This document shows positions 1-11,348 of a DNA stretch of 64,000 bases, piece by piece; the first letter of the stretch is position 1, and every line of letters starts with the position of its first letter. The DNA is taken from the NCBI RefSeq assembly GCF_018294505.1, contig NC_057809.1, forward strand, positions 511,516,013 through 511,580,012, in the 5' to 3' direction. The translations under genes and the position numbers were made by a program. Below the pieces are notes generated by a model. It searched no databases and was not told the DNA's origin. It worked only from the letters and a program-made list of their open reading frames with translations. Origin of the DNA: Triticum aestivum (taxonomy: Eukaryota; Streptophyta; Magnoliopsida; Poales; Poaceae).

Positions 1-1230
1 GGAGCTTTCTCGTGTAAATAGTTTTATTTCTTTTCTTTTCTTTGGGGGTCGATAGGAGAAGACCATAATTAAATTGTTGAAGTGGCTCTTATATGCATAC
101 TTGTTGATCTGACAAAAGAGCCCATATTGCCTTTGTCTTCTCCTGTTTATTGAATGCTTGCAAATTCCAGCTTAGTCCATTGCACGTGCACTATTATTAT
201 TATTCACACGATTCGGTCGTGCAAGCGAAAGGCAATTATGACGATATATGATGGACTGACTGAGATGAGAAAAGCTGGTATGAACTCGACCTCTTTTGTT
301 TTTGTAAATATGATTAGTTCATCGTTCCTGATTCAGCCTATTATGAATAAACATGTTTGCAATGACAACTAGAGATCATAGTTTCTTATGCCATGCTTGA
401 TTAGCTATGAGTTATAATGGTTTACCTTGCGTGCCAACATGCTATTAAAATGGTTATGATGTGGTATGATAGGGTGGTATCCTCCTCTGAATGATTTAAG
501 TGACTTGACTTGGCACATGTTCACGCATGTAGTTGAAACAAAATCAACATAGTCTTCACGATATTTATGTTCATGGTGGATTATATCCTACTCATGCTTG
601 CATTCGGTGTTCATTAATTTTAATGCATGTTCATGACTGATGTCGCTCTCTAGCTGGTCGCTTCTCAGTCTTTTGCTAGCCTTCACTTGCACTAAGCGGG
701 AATACTACTTGTGCATCCAATCCCTTAAACCCCAAAGTTATTCCACATGAGTCCACTATACCTACCTATATACGGTATCTACCTGCCGTTCCAAGTAAAT
801 TTGTATGTGCCAAACTCTAAACCTTCAAATAAATATCCTGTTTTGTATGCTCGAATAGCTCATGTATCAACTAGGGTTGTCTGTATCTTCCATGTTAGGC
901 GGGTTATTCTCAAGAGGAGTGGACTCCACTCCTCACTCATGAGATAAATGGTTGGTCACCGGGATGCCCAGTCCCATGCTTTATGCAAACTAAATCAAAA
1001 TAATTGCAAACAAAACTCCCCCTGGGACTCTTGTTAGTTGGAGGCACTCGTTGTTTTGAGCAAGCCATGGATTGATGCTTGTTGGTGGAAGGGGGGTATA
1101 AACTTTACCATTCTGTTTGCGAACCGCCTATAATGTGTGTAGCATGGAAGATATCACCATCTCTTGGTTGTTATGTTGACAATGAAAGTATGCCACTCAA
1201 AATATTATTCACCTCTGTTTCAAAACTGAC

Positions 1231-1273
1231 CTCTGGCACCTCTACAAATCCCTGCTTCCCTCTACGAAGGGCC
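1231..1273 (+). other. Conserved 43-nt block in G1 spacer
   Basis: The block starts CTCTGGCACCTCTAC and ends TACGAAGGGCC. It matches the reverse complement of 58096-58138 in element B at 41 of 43 positions, whereas most of the flanking spacer has diverged and aligns only in patches. Both copies can be read as a peptide containing SGTSTNP and FPLRRA. It may be a remnant of a lost coding region or a conserved nucleic-acid signal; the function is unknown. Confidence 0.7.
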
Positions 1274-1751
1274 TATCTATTTACTTTTATGTTGAGCCAT
1301 CATCCTCTTATTAAAAAGCACCAGTTGGAGAGCACCGCTGTCATTTGCATTCATTACTGTTAGTTTACATTGAGTATGACTTGACGGGATCTCTTTTACC
1401 ATGAATTACAATGTCTAGTCAGTCCTTGGTCTTTAAAGGTGCTCTGCATTTATGTTTTGTGGTCTCAGAAAGGGCTAGTGAGATACCATCTTGTTATATC
1501 ATATTATGATTGTTTTGAGAAAGTGTTGTCATCCGAGATTTATTATTATGGCTCGCTAGTTGATTATGCTATTGATATGAGTAAACTTGAGACCTATGCG
1601 TTATTGCAAATGTGGTTAGTTATAATCTTTGCTGAAAACTTGAATGCTGGCTTTACATATTTACAACAACAAGAGCAAACAGAGTTTGTAAAAGTTTTTC
1701 TTTATCACTTTCAGTTTGTCAATTGAATTGCTTGAGGACAAGCAAAGGTTT

Positions 1752-1764
1752 AAGCTTGGGGGAG
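1752..1764 (+). other. Polypurine tract of G1
   Basis: The tract AAGCTTGGGGGAG lies immediately before the 3' LTR start at 1766. It is the expected primer for plus-strand DNA synthesis. The equivalent AAGCTTGGGGATG tract precedes the 3' LTRs of elements A and B. Confidence 0.8.
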
Positions 1765-1765
1765 T

Positions 1766-3166
1766 TGATACGTCTCCAACGTATCTACTTTTCCAAACAC
1801 TTTTGCCCTTGTTTTGGACTCTAACTTGCATGATTTGAATGGAACTAACCCGGACTAACGCTGTTTTCAGCAGAATTATCATGGTGTTATTTCTGTGCAG
1901 GAGCAAACGTTCTCGGAATGACCTGAAACTTCACGGAGCCACTTTTCAAAAAATAAGAAAAATACCTACCAAAGATGAAGGCCAGGGGGCCCACCATCTT
2001 GCCACGAGGGTGGGGGCGCGCCCCCTACCTCGTGGGCCCCCTGTTGCGTCTCCGACTCCAACTCCACCTCCATATATGGAGTTTTAGTGAGAAAAAAATC
2101 AGATAGAAGAAATCATCGTGTTTTACGATACGGAGCCGCCACCAAACCCTAAAACCTCTCAGGAGGGCTGATCTGGAGTCCGTTCGGGGCTCCGGAGAGG
2201 GGAATCCGTCGCCATCGTCATCATCAACCATCCTCCATCACCAATTTCATGATGCTCACCGCCATGCGTTAGTAATTCCATCGTAGGCTTGTTGGACGGT
2301 GATGGGTTGGATGAGATTTATCATGTAATCGAGTTAGTTTTGTTAGGGTTTGATCCCTAGTATCCACTATGTTCTGAGATTGATGTCGCTATGACTTTGC
2401 TATGCTTAATGCTTGTCACTAGGGCCTGAGTGCCATGATTTCAGATCTGAACCTATTATGTTTTCATCAATATATGAGTGTTCTTGATCCTATCTTGCAA
2501 GTCTATAGTCACCTATTATGTGTTATGATCCGTTAACCCCGAAGTGACAATAATCGGGATACTTACCGGTGATGACCGTAGTTTGAGGAGTTCATGTATT
2601 CACTATGTGTTAATGCTTTGTTCCGGTTCTCTATTAAAAGGAGGCCTTAATATCCCTTAGTTTCCGTAAGGACCCCACTGCCACGGGAGGGTAGGACAAA
2701 AGATGTCATGCAAGTTCTTTTCCATAAGCACGTATGACTATATTTGGAATACATGCCTACATTATATCAATGAACTGGAGCTAGTTCCGTGTCACCCTAG
2801 GTTATGACTGTTACATGATGAACCGCATCCGGCATAATTCTCCATCACTGATCCATTGCCTACGAGCTTTCCATATATTGTTTTTCGCTTATTTACTTTT
2901 TCCGTTGCTATTGCTATCATCACTACAAAATACCAAAACCATTACTTTTACTACCGTTACCTTTTGCTACCGTTATCACTACTATCATATTACTTTGATA
3001 CTAAACACTTTGCTGCAGATATTAAGTTTCCAGGTGTGGTTGAATTGACAACTCAGCTGCTAATACTTGAGAATATTCTTTGGCTCTCCTTGTGTCGAAT
3101 CAATAAATTTGGGTTGAATACTCTACCCTCGAAAACTGTTGCGATCCCCTATACTTGTGGGTATCA
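1766..3166 (+). repeat. 3' LTR of G1
   Basis: This 1.4-kb LTR starts TGATACGTCTCCAAC and ends CTTGTGGGTATCA. It contains a TATA-like stretch near 2072-2079 (ATATATGG). Its full-length relative is the inverted LTR at 19864-21281. The 5' partner is outside the window. Confidence 0.9.
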
Positions 3167-3306
3167 GAAATCCATGAAGGAATACAGTTTTGACATCCAT
3201 TTGCCAGATTTCATAAAATGCGGCAACTGCTAACATGATTCAGATAGACTTTTAAGCATCGATACGAGTGAGAAAATCTCATCGTAGTGAACACCTTGCA
3301 CTTGTC
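3167..3306 (-). pseudogene. Copia reverse transcriptase fragment between two insertions
   Basis: Read on the minus strand, this 140-bp stretch encodes a degraded piece of Copia reverse transcriptase, recognisable by EIWQMDVKT followed by FLHGF. The same motif occurs in the Angela-type element (EIWQMDVKT, near 53410-53435). It is the continuation of the Copia body at 13876-17694, separated from it by the chromodomain Gypsy element. G1 cuts it off on the left. In-frame stops are present. Confidence 0.9.
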
Positions 3307-5889
3307 TGTAACATCCCAAATTTTCAATTTGGAATGTTATACATTAGATCATCATTGCATATCATATTTATTTGCATTTTGGTTGATCCTAGAAATTCTA
3401 CGCAACTCAAGGACCCTCGGAGAGAGTCGGGGATTTCGTTATTTTCATATTTGAGTTTTCTCAAATTTTGAAAATAGGATCATTTTATTTTATTTATTTT
3501 ATCTTCAATTATTTCTATTACAAAAATATGAGAGAGGGAGTAAAATGACTTTCCTAAAATAAAGAAATATTGAGGATTTAATAATAAAATCAAATAAGAT
3601 TTTATTTTGGTTTTATTTGCTATTTTATTTGAATTTAGGAAAAATGCGCGTTTTTCAAAATTGCATTTAGGCCCCAAATAAATGTTCATCATGTGTGGCT
3701 TGATTTAAGAAGCCGGGGGAAATTTATTTTGAGATTTTTAGAGTCCGTTTAGTATTTCTTTTGTTTTTTTCTGAGCGTAATTATTTTTTAAAAAACGCGA
3801 ACCGACCTACGGGCCGTGTTAGGCCCGGACTCCTCCGGGGGAGGCTTTATATAGCACCGCACCGAGCCCCGCAGCCCACCCGAGCAGCGCCCCAAGCCCA
3901 CGCCATCACCGCCGCCTAAACCCTAACCCTAGCCGCCGCCAGCCGCCAGCCACCGCCTGCGCCGCCGCCGCCGCCGGAGCCCCGCCGCCGCCTGCCGTTT
4001 TTTTAGAAAACCGTTGGTTTTCACCGGGTTTTTTTAGACAACCGTTGGTTTTCACCGTTTTTTCCAGGTTTTTCTAGATTCGTTTTTTTAGATAGATCGT
4101 TTTTTTTTCTCGATTTAGTTAATTAGCGAGCGTTCGCTCGTTCATTCGTTTAACAAACGCGTTCTTCGTTTAGATCCAGATAACGAATGTTCGTTCGTTA
4201 ATCTGTTCGTCGTTTTTCTTTTTCTCGGATTTGTTCCGCGATTTTTCTGATCCGATTTCCGTTTTAGTATAACTTTTCGCTCGTTTATCGGAATCAGGTG
4301 ATTCAAGTGCCTGGAGTTTCGTCTCGAAACCCTATTTCCGTTTAACCAACTCAAACAAGTTTTTGCCTCTGTAAAATTTGACCTAGATCCAGATTAGTAA
4401 ACGAAGCTTGTTTCTTTTGTCGTTTGTCTTTCATTGCTTCGTTCAATTTGGTTCTTTTTGCCAACCGGAGTTCTTAAGTTGAACTTTCTGTTTATATCTC
4501 TTATTTGAGTTTTACTTGTGCATTAGTTGAGTACTTATTGTATGCTTGTTTGTTTGCGATAGAGTACCCGGAGTGCGCCGCTTGCTACTTCGAATCGCTA
4601 GGTTTTGCGAATCATCAGCAATCCAAGTAACACTTTGATCATACTTCCTATTACCCAGTTTTTATTGCATTAGATCAATCCTCAAACATTGCATGATTAG
4701 GATCTAATTAAATTGTGCGTTTGGGAAGTAGATGAGGTAGAACCTATTACCTGTTTATATCAAACCTTTGGGAGTTACTTCTACGTTTGCTTATTATGCC
4801 ATGCTATGCTAGTAGACGTGGATTGGGTGAGTGTATCCATGACAGATGTGAGATTGTTAAATTAATGGTTTATCTAAGGTGGCAACTTAAATACACATCT
4901 GGGTGGACTGAGGCACCTGGGTATTCCAACGATTGCCTGTTTTTCTTTTGGACCGCCACCAGGCTCAAAGGGATCATGAGATTATTCATACTAGAAACTT
5001 CCATGTGCAGCCACACGCTACTATGGGCTCTAGCATAGTTGATTAAGTTGTGCGAACTCTTACAGTGGTAGACTAGCAGATGTAGGGGAAAGTAGGTGTA
5101 ACGGTCTACCCGATTGTAAGGTGCTAGCGCTTCTGAAAGACTATGTCTCGGTCATCCGTTTCTCAAACACCATGTAGTGCGAGAATCCCAACGGAGGAGA
5201 TCGAGTCTTGTGGGGAAAAGTGCGCAAACCTCTGCAGAGTGTATAAACTAATCATGGTTAGCCGTGTCCCCGATTATGGACATCTTGAGTATCTAGTACT
5301 TGGATTATCATGTGAATCTCATCATGTTACTCTAATTAATTTTGTTGGGTTTTAATGATGATGCTTAATTGGGATTGAGAGGGTGTCTACACTCTCAATG
5401 TTTAACAACCACCATGATAATTAAATAAAATGTATTCCTTTGAAGTAGGGAAAAATTGGCTTTACGCAAAACTGTAACCATAGAGCTTTCCACCAGCCAA
5501 ATATGCATATAGTATGGCCTTATTCTTTCATTGCTCTCTATGTGTTACATTGCCAGCATATTCCATGTGCTGACCCGTTTCGGGCTGCAACGTTCATGTT
5601 GCAGACTTTTCAGACGACGAGTAAGGTGCCTTTAGGTCATGGTTCTATACTCAGTGATGCCGTTGGAGTTGATGGACTCACTTATCTTCCAAGCCTTCCG
5701 TTGTTATCATTATTAGATGGCCTTAAGCCATATTTATTATAATAAGTTATCTTTTGAGACTCTCGATGTAATAAGTGTGTGATTGCTACTCTGTTATAAA
5801 TCCTCCAAGTATTGTGTGGTGTCAGCATTACTGATCCAGGGATGACACCGGAGCACAGAGATTGGACCGTTTGAGGTCTGGTCGCTACA
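3307..5889 (+). repeat. 5' LTR of chromodomain Gypsy element
   Basis: It starts TGTAACATCCCAAAT and ends GTCGCTACA. The LTR holds a CCG-rich segment near 3850-4000 and T-rich microrepeats near 3995-4110. A TATA-like TTTATATAG is at about 3845-3853. It pairs with 11349-13875; the two differ by scattered substitutions and small indels, including an extra GGTTTTCACC-containing repeat near 4030 in this copy. Confidence 0.95.
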
Positions 5890-5892
5890 AGA

Positions 5893-5904
5893 TGGTATCA
5901 GAGC
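5893..5904 (+). other. Primer-binding site (initiator tRNA-Met)
   Basis: TGGTATCAGAGC lies three bases after the 5' LTR and is complementary to the 3' end of plant initiator tRNA-Met, the usual minus-strand primer of chromoviruses. Confidence 0.9.
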
Positions 5905-5998
5905 ACACGCTGACTATAGGACACAACCACTAAGCTAAAGCCCTAGATCACTACTCACTCTTCTCATTCTGACTCCTCATCTTTTCTACTCTTTTAGG

Positions 5999-6742
5999 AT
6001 GGCGGATGCAAGGAACAAGTTCACGCAACCGGATGAAGATACACCCTTTGAACGTCACTTAAAGGAAGTCACTAGATATCTGAACATAGGAGTACCAAGC
6101 TTCACCAGAACCTACAATGCCACTTTACCTGAAGAGGAGCGCTAGATGATTCAAGTTCAAGTTCTAGGAAGGACGTTCATGCCAGTCACTGAGCCGATAG
6201 AGTTTTCCTTTGATGCACCAACCTGGAGTCTAGGAAAGAGCATGGTAGCTCACATCGCCATGGGAAACATTGGAGAAGTTTACCGCAATGATCTCAAGGA
6301 TACTATCTACCAGATTTGTGGGCGCCGAGATGAGTACTGGGAGATGATCAGCACCAGGAAGGATAGATCAATTGCAACTTTTATCCAGGATTTAAACCAG
6401 CACATACGACGTCAGGAGAACCAGATGTGCGCCGACATGATAGATCTGAAGAAGGCGAGGACAAGAATCAAGGAACTGGAGGAAGAACTCAAGGCTACAC
6501 GTGAAGATTATGAAGAGGAAATCGAAGTACTAGTGGACAAGAATGCCGACCTAACAATGAAGATTGGAATATTTATGGGAGGCCCTACACCAGTAGAAGA
6601 AGGCGAAGAACCCAAGGAGATTTGCCCGGAAGACTACATCATCATCGACGACACCGACTCGGATCCAGATGATAGCGATGATGACTATGTTGATGAAGCA
6701 GGAGCAGATATCATGGAGTCTGCAACCGAAGAATATTTCTAG
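5999..6742 (+). pseudogene. Extra reading frame upstream of gag, coiled-coil and acidic
   Basis: From the ATG at 5999 one frame runs 247 codons to a TAG at 6742, broken once by a TAG at 6143-6145. About residues 140-185 are rich in heptad-like charged/leucine pattern (KELEEELKATREDYEEEIE), suggesting a coiled coil. The C terminus (about 200-245) is strongly acidic (DDTDSDPDDSDDDYVDEAG). No CCHC knuckle, protease or polymerase motif is seen. It sits between the primer-binding site and gag, in a frame separate from gag. I do not recognise a function. Extra frames upstream of gag are known in some plant Gypsy lineages such as Ogre, but homology to those is not claimed. Confidence 0.75.
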
Positions 6743-6938
6743 TAGACCACCCCATCAGTAGTAGTAGTCCACCATGTACATATAGTAGTCCGAGCACTTT
6801 TGTGATAGTTAGATCGATTGTATGCCCTTGTTTGATTGAATGAAGTGAATTGTTTGCTTTTGCCTCATGTGCATATGGGTAGTGTTTTCTCTCTAGACCC
6901 CTCTCTATTCTTAAATCTCATCTTTTCTAAACCCTTAT

Positions 6939-7937
6939 ATGCCTCCAAGACGTGACCCCGGATTTACCTTCCCACCGGAGCTCACTAGTTGATCCAGCAG
7001 CAGAACACGTTGATGCAGTTGCTAGTCCAGAATCAGAATCAGAGGAACAACAACAACAACCCACCACCACCACCACCACCACCTGTTGATCACTTAGCCC
7101 GTTTTCTTAGGCTGAATCCGCTGGTGTTTTCCAGTAGCACCGAGCCTATAGTAGCAGATGATTGGCTCCATAAGACAACAAGGGAGTTGACCACAGCAGG
7201 TGCATAGATGAGGAAAAGGTCAAGTTTGCCGCACATCAGCTTGACGGACCCGCGGCATCATGGTGGGAGAATTTCACAGCCACTTTCCCTATCGATGCTA
7301 TCACATGGGACCAGTTCCAGCAGGCTTTCCGTACTGCCATGTTTCAGCAGGAGCTATGGCCATGAAGAAGTATGAGTTTCGCAACTTGCGCCAAGGAGGA
7401 CGGACAGTTGGCCAGTATGTGGAGGACTTTAATAAGCTAGCACGTTATGCCCTAGATGATGTTGCTACGGATGCAGCTAAGCAGGAGAAGTTTCTGGAAG
7501 GGCTGAATGATGAGTTGAGCATGCAGTTGATGGTAGCAATCTTCAACAACTACCAGGAGTTGGTAGATCATGCTCTCATGATTGAAGGGAAGCAGCAGCA
7601 GATTGAGAATCGCAAGAGGAAGTATGGCCAAGGAAAGTACAATTAAGGAGCTCAACAGAAGCCACATTTTACCCCTAGACCAGGAGGACATTTTCAGCAT
7701 ACCCATGGAGGAGGTAGCTCGCACAATCATAATGGCCCCAAGAATGGTAATGGGAATGGAGGAAGCAACGGCCAGAACCGTTCCAACCCATCAACCCCAG
7801 CCAAGAGAGACCTGAGCCAAGTCACTTTCTTTAAGTGCCAGAAGACCAGACATTATGCCAATGAATGTCCTGAATCTCAGAATGGAAATGGAAATGGAAG
7901 CTCTAGGAAGAAGCCGAACCCTTTCAACAGGGGACAG
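6939..7937 (+). pseudogene. Degenerate gag of chromodomain Gypsy element
   Basis: The likely start is the ATG at 6939 (MPPRRDPGF). The frame shifts near 6988, 7200 and 7340, and a TAA interrupts at 7644-7646. A proline run (about 7064-7084) and a Q/N-rich N-terminal part are followed by the capsid-type core (WWENF, then FRNLRQGGRTVGQYVEDF) and a zinc-knuckle remnant near 7833-7870. The knuckle keeps KCQKTRHYANEC but its first cysteine is replaced by phenylalanine (FFKC). Gag would form the particle that packages the element RNA; this copy cannot be translated through. Confidence 0.9.
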
Positions 7938-10900
7938 GTGAACCACGTTAACGTCGAGGAGGTTGAAGAGCAGCCGGATGCAGTAATCGGTAAGTTTTTG
8001 CTTAAGTCATTTACTGCACTCGTTCTTTTCGATACTGGTGCATCACATTCATACATATCAAGGGGATTTGTGGATAAGTATAACCTGCCCATCAAAGTTC
8101 TTAGAACACCCATGTTAGTAAGCTCACCAGGAGCAGAGTATATGGCTAGTAAGGGATGTTTTCAAGTGCCATTGAGTATATGTAGGCATGTGTTTCCCTC
8201 AAATTTAATCATTTTGGAATCACAAGGTTTGGATGTAATTCAGGGTATGGATTGGCTGTCGATGTATGGAGGAAACATCGATTGCGCCAGTAAGTCAATT
8301 TTTCTTACCACCCCAGAAGGGAGAAGGATCAAGTATGTATCCCGACATGTGCCTAAAAGGACTCAAGTAAATTCGTTAACAGGAGTTGTGTAGGAGGAAG
8401 TACCAGTAGTGAAGGATTTCCCTGATGTATTTCCAGAGGAGTTGCCCGGCATGCCACCGGATAGAGATATTGAGTTTTTGATTAAGCTTTTGCCAGGCAC
8501 AGGGCCAATATCTAAGAGACCATATAGGATGCCCGCAAAGGATTTGGAAGAGATTAAGAAGCAGATTAAGGAGTTACTGGACAAAGAATATATCCGCTCA
8601 AGTTCTTCGCCTTGGGGATCGCCAGTACTTCTAGTGGAGAAGAAGGATGGATCGTTAAGGATGGTTGTTGATTATCGAGGATTGAATGAAGTAACCATCA
8701 AGAATAAGTACCCAGTACCGATGATCAATGATCTGTTTGATCGACTGCAAGGAGCTAAGGTATTTTCCAAGATCGATCTGCGATCAGGATACCATCCGTT
8801 GAAGATTCCAGAATAGGATATACCTAAGACGGCTTTTACCACCAGGTATGGGCTGTACGAGTATACCGTTATGTCATTTGGTCTGACTAACGCACCTGCA
8901 TATTTTATGAACATGATGAACAAAGTGTTTATGGAGTTTTTGGATAAGTTTGTCGTAGTGTTCATTGATGATATCCTGGTTTACTCGAAAAATGAAGAGG
9001 AGCATAAGGAGCATTTGCGTTTGGTACTTGGTAAGCTCAGAGAACATCAGTTATATGCCAAATTTAGCAAATGTGAGTTTTGGTTGAAGGAAGTTGGATT
9101 TCTTGGACACGTTATATCCGGAGAAGGTATAGCAGTAGATCCCACTAAGGTTGACATTGTGACAAATTGGGAAGCGCCAACAACAGTTGGAGAGATCTGG
9201 AGTTTTCCTGGACTTGCAGGATACTACCGGAGATTTATTGAAAATTTCTCGAAGATTGCGAAGCCTATGACGGAGTTGTTGAAGAAGGATACCAAGTTCA
9301 TATGGACCGAGGAATGTGGGGCCGGTTTCCAGGAGTTGAAGAAATGTTTGGTTACATCACTAGTGTTGATTTTGCCAGATCAGACTAAGGATTATGAGGT
9401 GTATTGCGACGCTTCACGTCGAGGACTTGGAGCAATGCTTATGCAGGAAGGAAGAGTTGTTTCCTATGCCTCACGATAGCTTAAACCTCATGAGTTGAAT
9501 TATGCCACCCATGATTTGGAGTTAGCAGCCATAGTACATGCATTGAAGACTTGGAGACATTTTCTCATTGGAAACCATTGTGAGGTGTACACGGACCACA
9601 AGAGTTTGAAGTACATCTTCACGCAGAAGAAGTTGAATCTCAGGCAAAGAAGATGGTTGGAGCTCATCAAGGATTATGATATGAGATTGCATTATCATGC
9701 CGGAAAGACTAACGTAGTAGCCGATGCGTTGAGTCGTAAAATTCATGTCAACACCCTAATGACGGGAGATTTACCCAGGGAGTTAGCCGAAAATCTTCAT
9801 GAGCTATGTTTGGAGATAGTCCCGAGAGGCTATGTAGCAGCATTGGAGATTCAGTCTATTTTGATGGATAAGATCAGAGAAGCTCAAAGGACTGACAAGG
9901 AGATTGCTTCTATTAAGGAGAAAATGAGCAAAGGAAAAGCTAAAGGATTTCATGAGGATGAGCACGATACCTTATGGTTTGAAGACCGTGTTTATGTGCC
10001 CAACGACCCGGAGATCAGGAAGTTGATTCTGCAAGAGGCCCATGATTCACCATATTCGATTCACCCAGGAAATACCAAGATGTATTTGGAATTGAAGGAT
10101 ACTTTCTGGTGGACCGGAATGAAGAAAGATATTGCGGAGTATGTAGCAGTTTGTGATGTATGTTAGAGAGTAAAGGCAGAGCATCAGAAGCCAGCAGGAT
10201 TGCTACAGCCATTGCCAATACCCGAATGGAAGTGGGATAAGTTAGGCATGGATTTTATCACGGGATTGCCCAGAACTCGTTCATGCTATGACTCGATTTG
10301 GGTTGTAGTCGATCGTTTGACAAAGGTAGCTCATTTCATTCCAGTGAAGACTACCTATACTGGTGCTAGGTTGGCAAAGATATACATGACCAGAATCGTA
10401 TGTCTGCATGGAGTTCCAAGGAGCATTGTATCAGATAGAGGAACCCAGTTTACCTCAAAGTTCTGGAATCAGTTGCATGAAACTTTGGGTACCAGGCTAG
10501 AGTTCAGTACAGCTTTCCATCCGCAGACAGATGGACAGACCGAGAGAGTCAATCAGATTTTGGAGGATATGCTGAGAGCTTGTGCGCTAGATTATGGATC
10601 TAGTTGGGACGAGAATTTGCCATACGCAGAGTTCTCTTACAACAACAGTTATCAATCCAGTTTGAAGATGGCCCCTTTCAAAGCCTTGTACGGAAGGAGG
10701 TGCAGGACCCCATTGTCGTGGGATGAAGTTGGAGACCGTCAGTTGTTTGGACCGAATCTGATTAAGGAGTCTGAACAGAAGGTAAAATTGATTCGCGATA
10801 GGCTCAAGGTAGCCCAGTCCAGGCAGAAGAGCTACGCAGATTCTAAACGCAAGGAGACAGTTTACGAAGTCGGAGACCGAGTTTATCTTCGAGTATCTCC

Positions 10901-11336
10901 ACTTCGAGGAGTTAAGAGCTTTGGAGTTAAGGGAAAGTTAGTGCCACGTTCTGTAGGACCATACAAAGTTTTCGAGTGTATGGGAGAAGTAGCCTATAAG
11001 TTGGAATTACCTGAAGGATTGTCAGGAGTTCACGACATGTTCCACGTTTCCCAGTTAAAGAAGTGCCATGCGGAGATGGCTGATATACCGCTGAGAGATA
11101 CAGTGCCGCTGGAAGCGATTCAGTTGGATAGTGATTTGACCTATGAGGAGAAACCAGTTAAGATTCTTGAGTATGTCAGCCGAGTCACCCGCGGCAAGGT
11201 TATCAAGTTTTGCAAAGTTCAGTGGAGCCACCACACGGAGGATGAAGCCACCTGGGAGAGAGAGGAAGATCTGTTAAAGGACCACCCTCACCTGTTTTCT
11301 AGCCAACCCGAATCTCGAGGGCGAGATTCATCTTAA
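7938..11336 (+). pseudogene. Degenerate pol: PR-RT-RNaseH-IN-chromodomain
   Basis: A single frame runs from gag to the stop at 11336, broken by TAG codons at 8391, 8814, 9477 and 10164. Domain order: protease (LFDTGASHSYI near 8025); reverse transcriptase (PYRMP near 8520, FIDDILVYS near 8960); RNase H (TDHKSLKYI near 9592, ADALSRK near 9722); integrase zinc region (H...C..C, ends near 10164), catalytic D near 10250, D near 10435 (VSDRGTQF) and E near 10545; a GPY region near 10958 (VGPYKVFE); and a C-terminal chromodomain-like segment (about 11150-11290, VQWSHHTEDEATWE). The integrase tail is the longest intact stretch (10200-11336). Chromodomains direct integration to marked chromatin in this group (established). 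Confidence 0.95.
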
Positions 11337-11348
11337 GGGGGGCAGGTT
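11335..11348 (+). other. Polypurine tract of chromodomain Gypsy element
   Basis: The purine-rich AAGGGGGGCAGG follows the pol stop codon directly and abuts the 3' LTR, the expected position for the plus-strand primer. Confidence 0.8.

Larger units (their letters stand above)
1..1765 (+). other. 3' non-coding spacer of G1
   Basis: No long open frame with recognisable retroviral domains is present, only short chance frames. Elements of this kind have a long 3' spacer between the coding region and the 3' LTR. One short block at 1231-1273 is nearly identical to a block in the spacer of element B and is listed separately. Confidence 0.7.
1..3166 (+). mobile_element. Gypsy LTR retrotransposon, Athila-like, 3' part (G1)
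   Basis: Only the 3' internal spacer and the 3' LTR are in the window; the 5' part lies to the left. The LTR begins TGATACGTCTCC directly after a purine-rich tract and ends GGGTATCA. The right target-site duplication would be GAAAT (3167-3171), where a minus-strand Copia reverse transcriptase fragment begins. The same LTR family occurs inverted at 19864-21281 (G3). That family's primer-binding site matches tRNA-Asp, which is typical of Athila-lineage elements. The family name is not assigned because it cannot be verified here. Confidence 0.9.
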
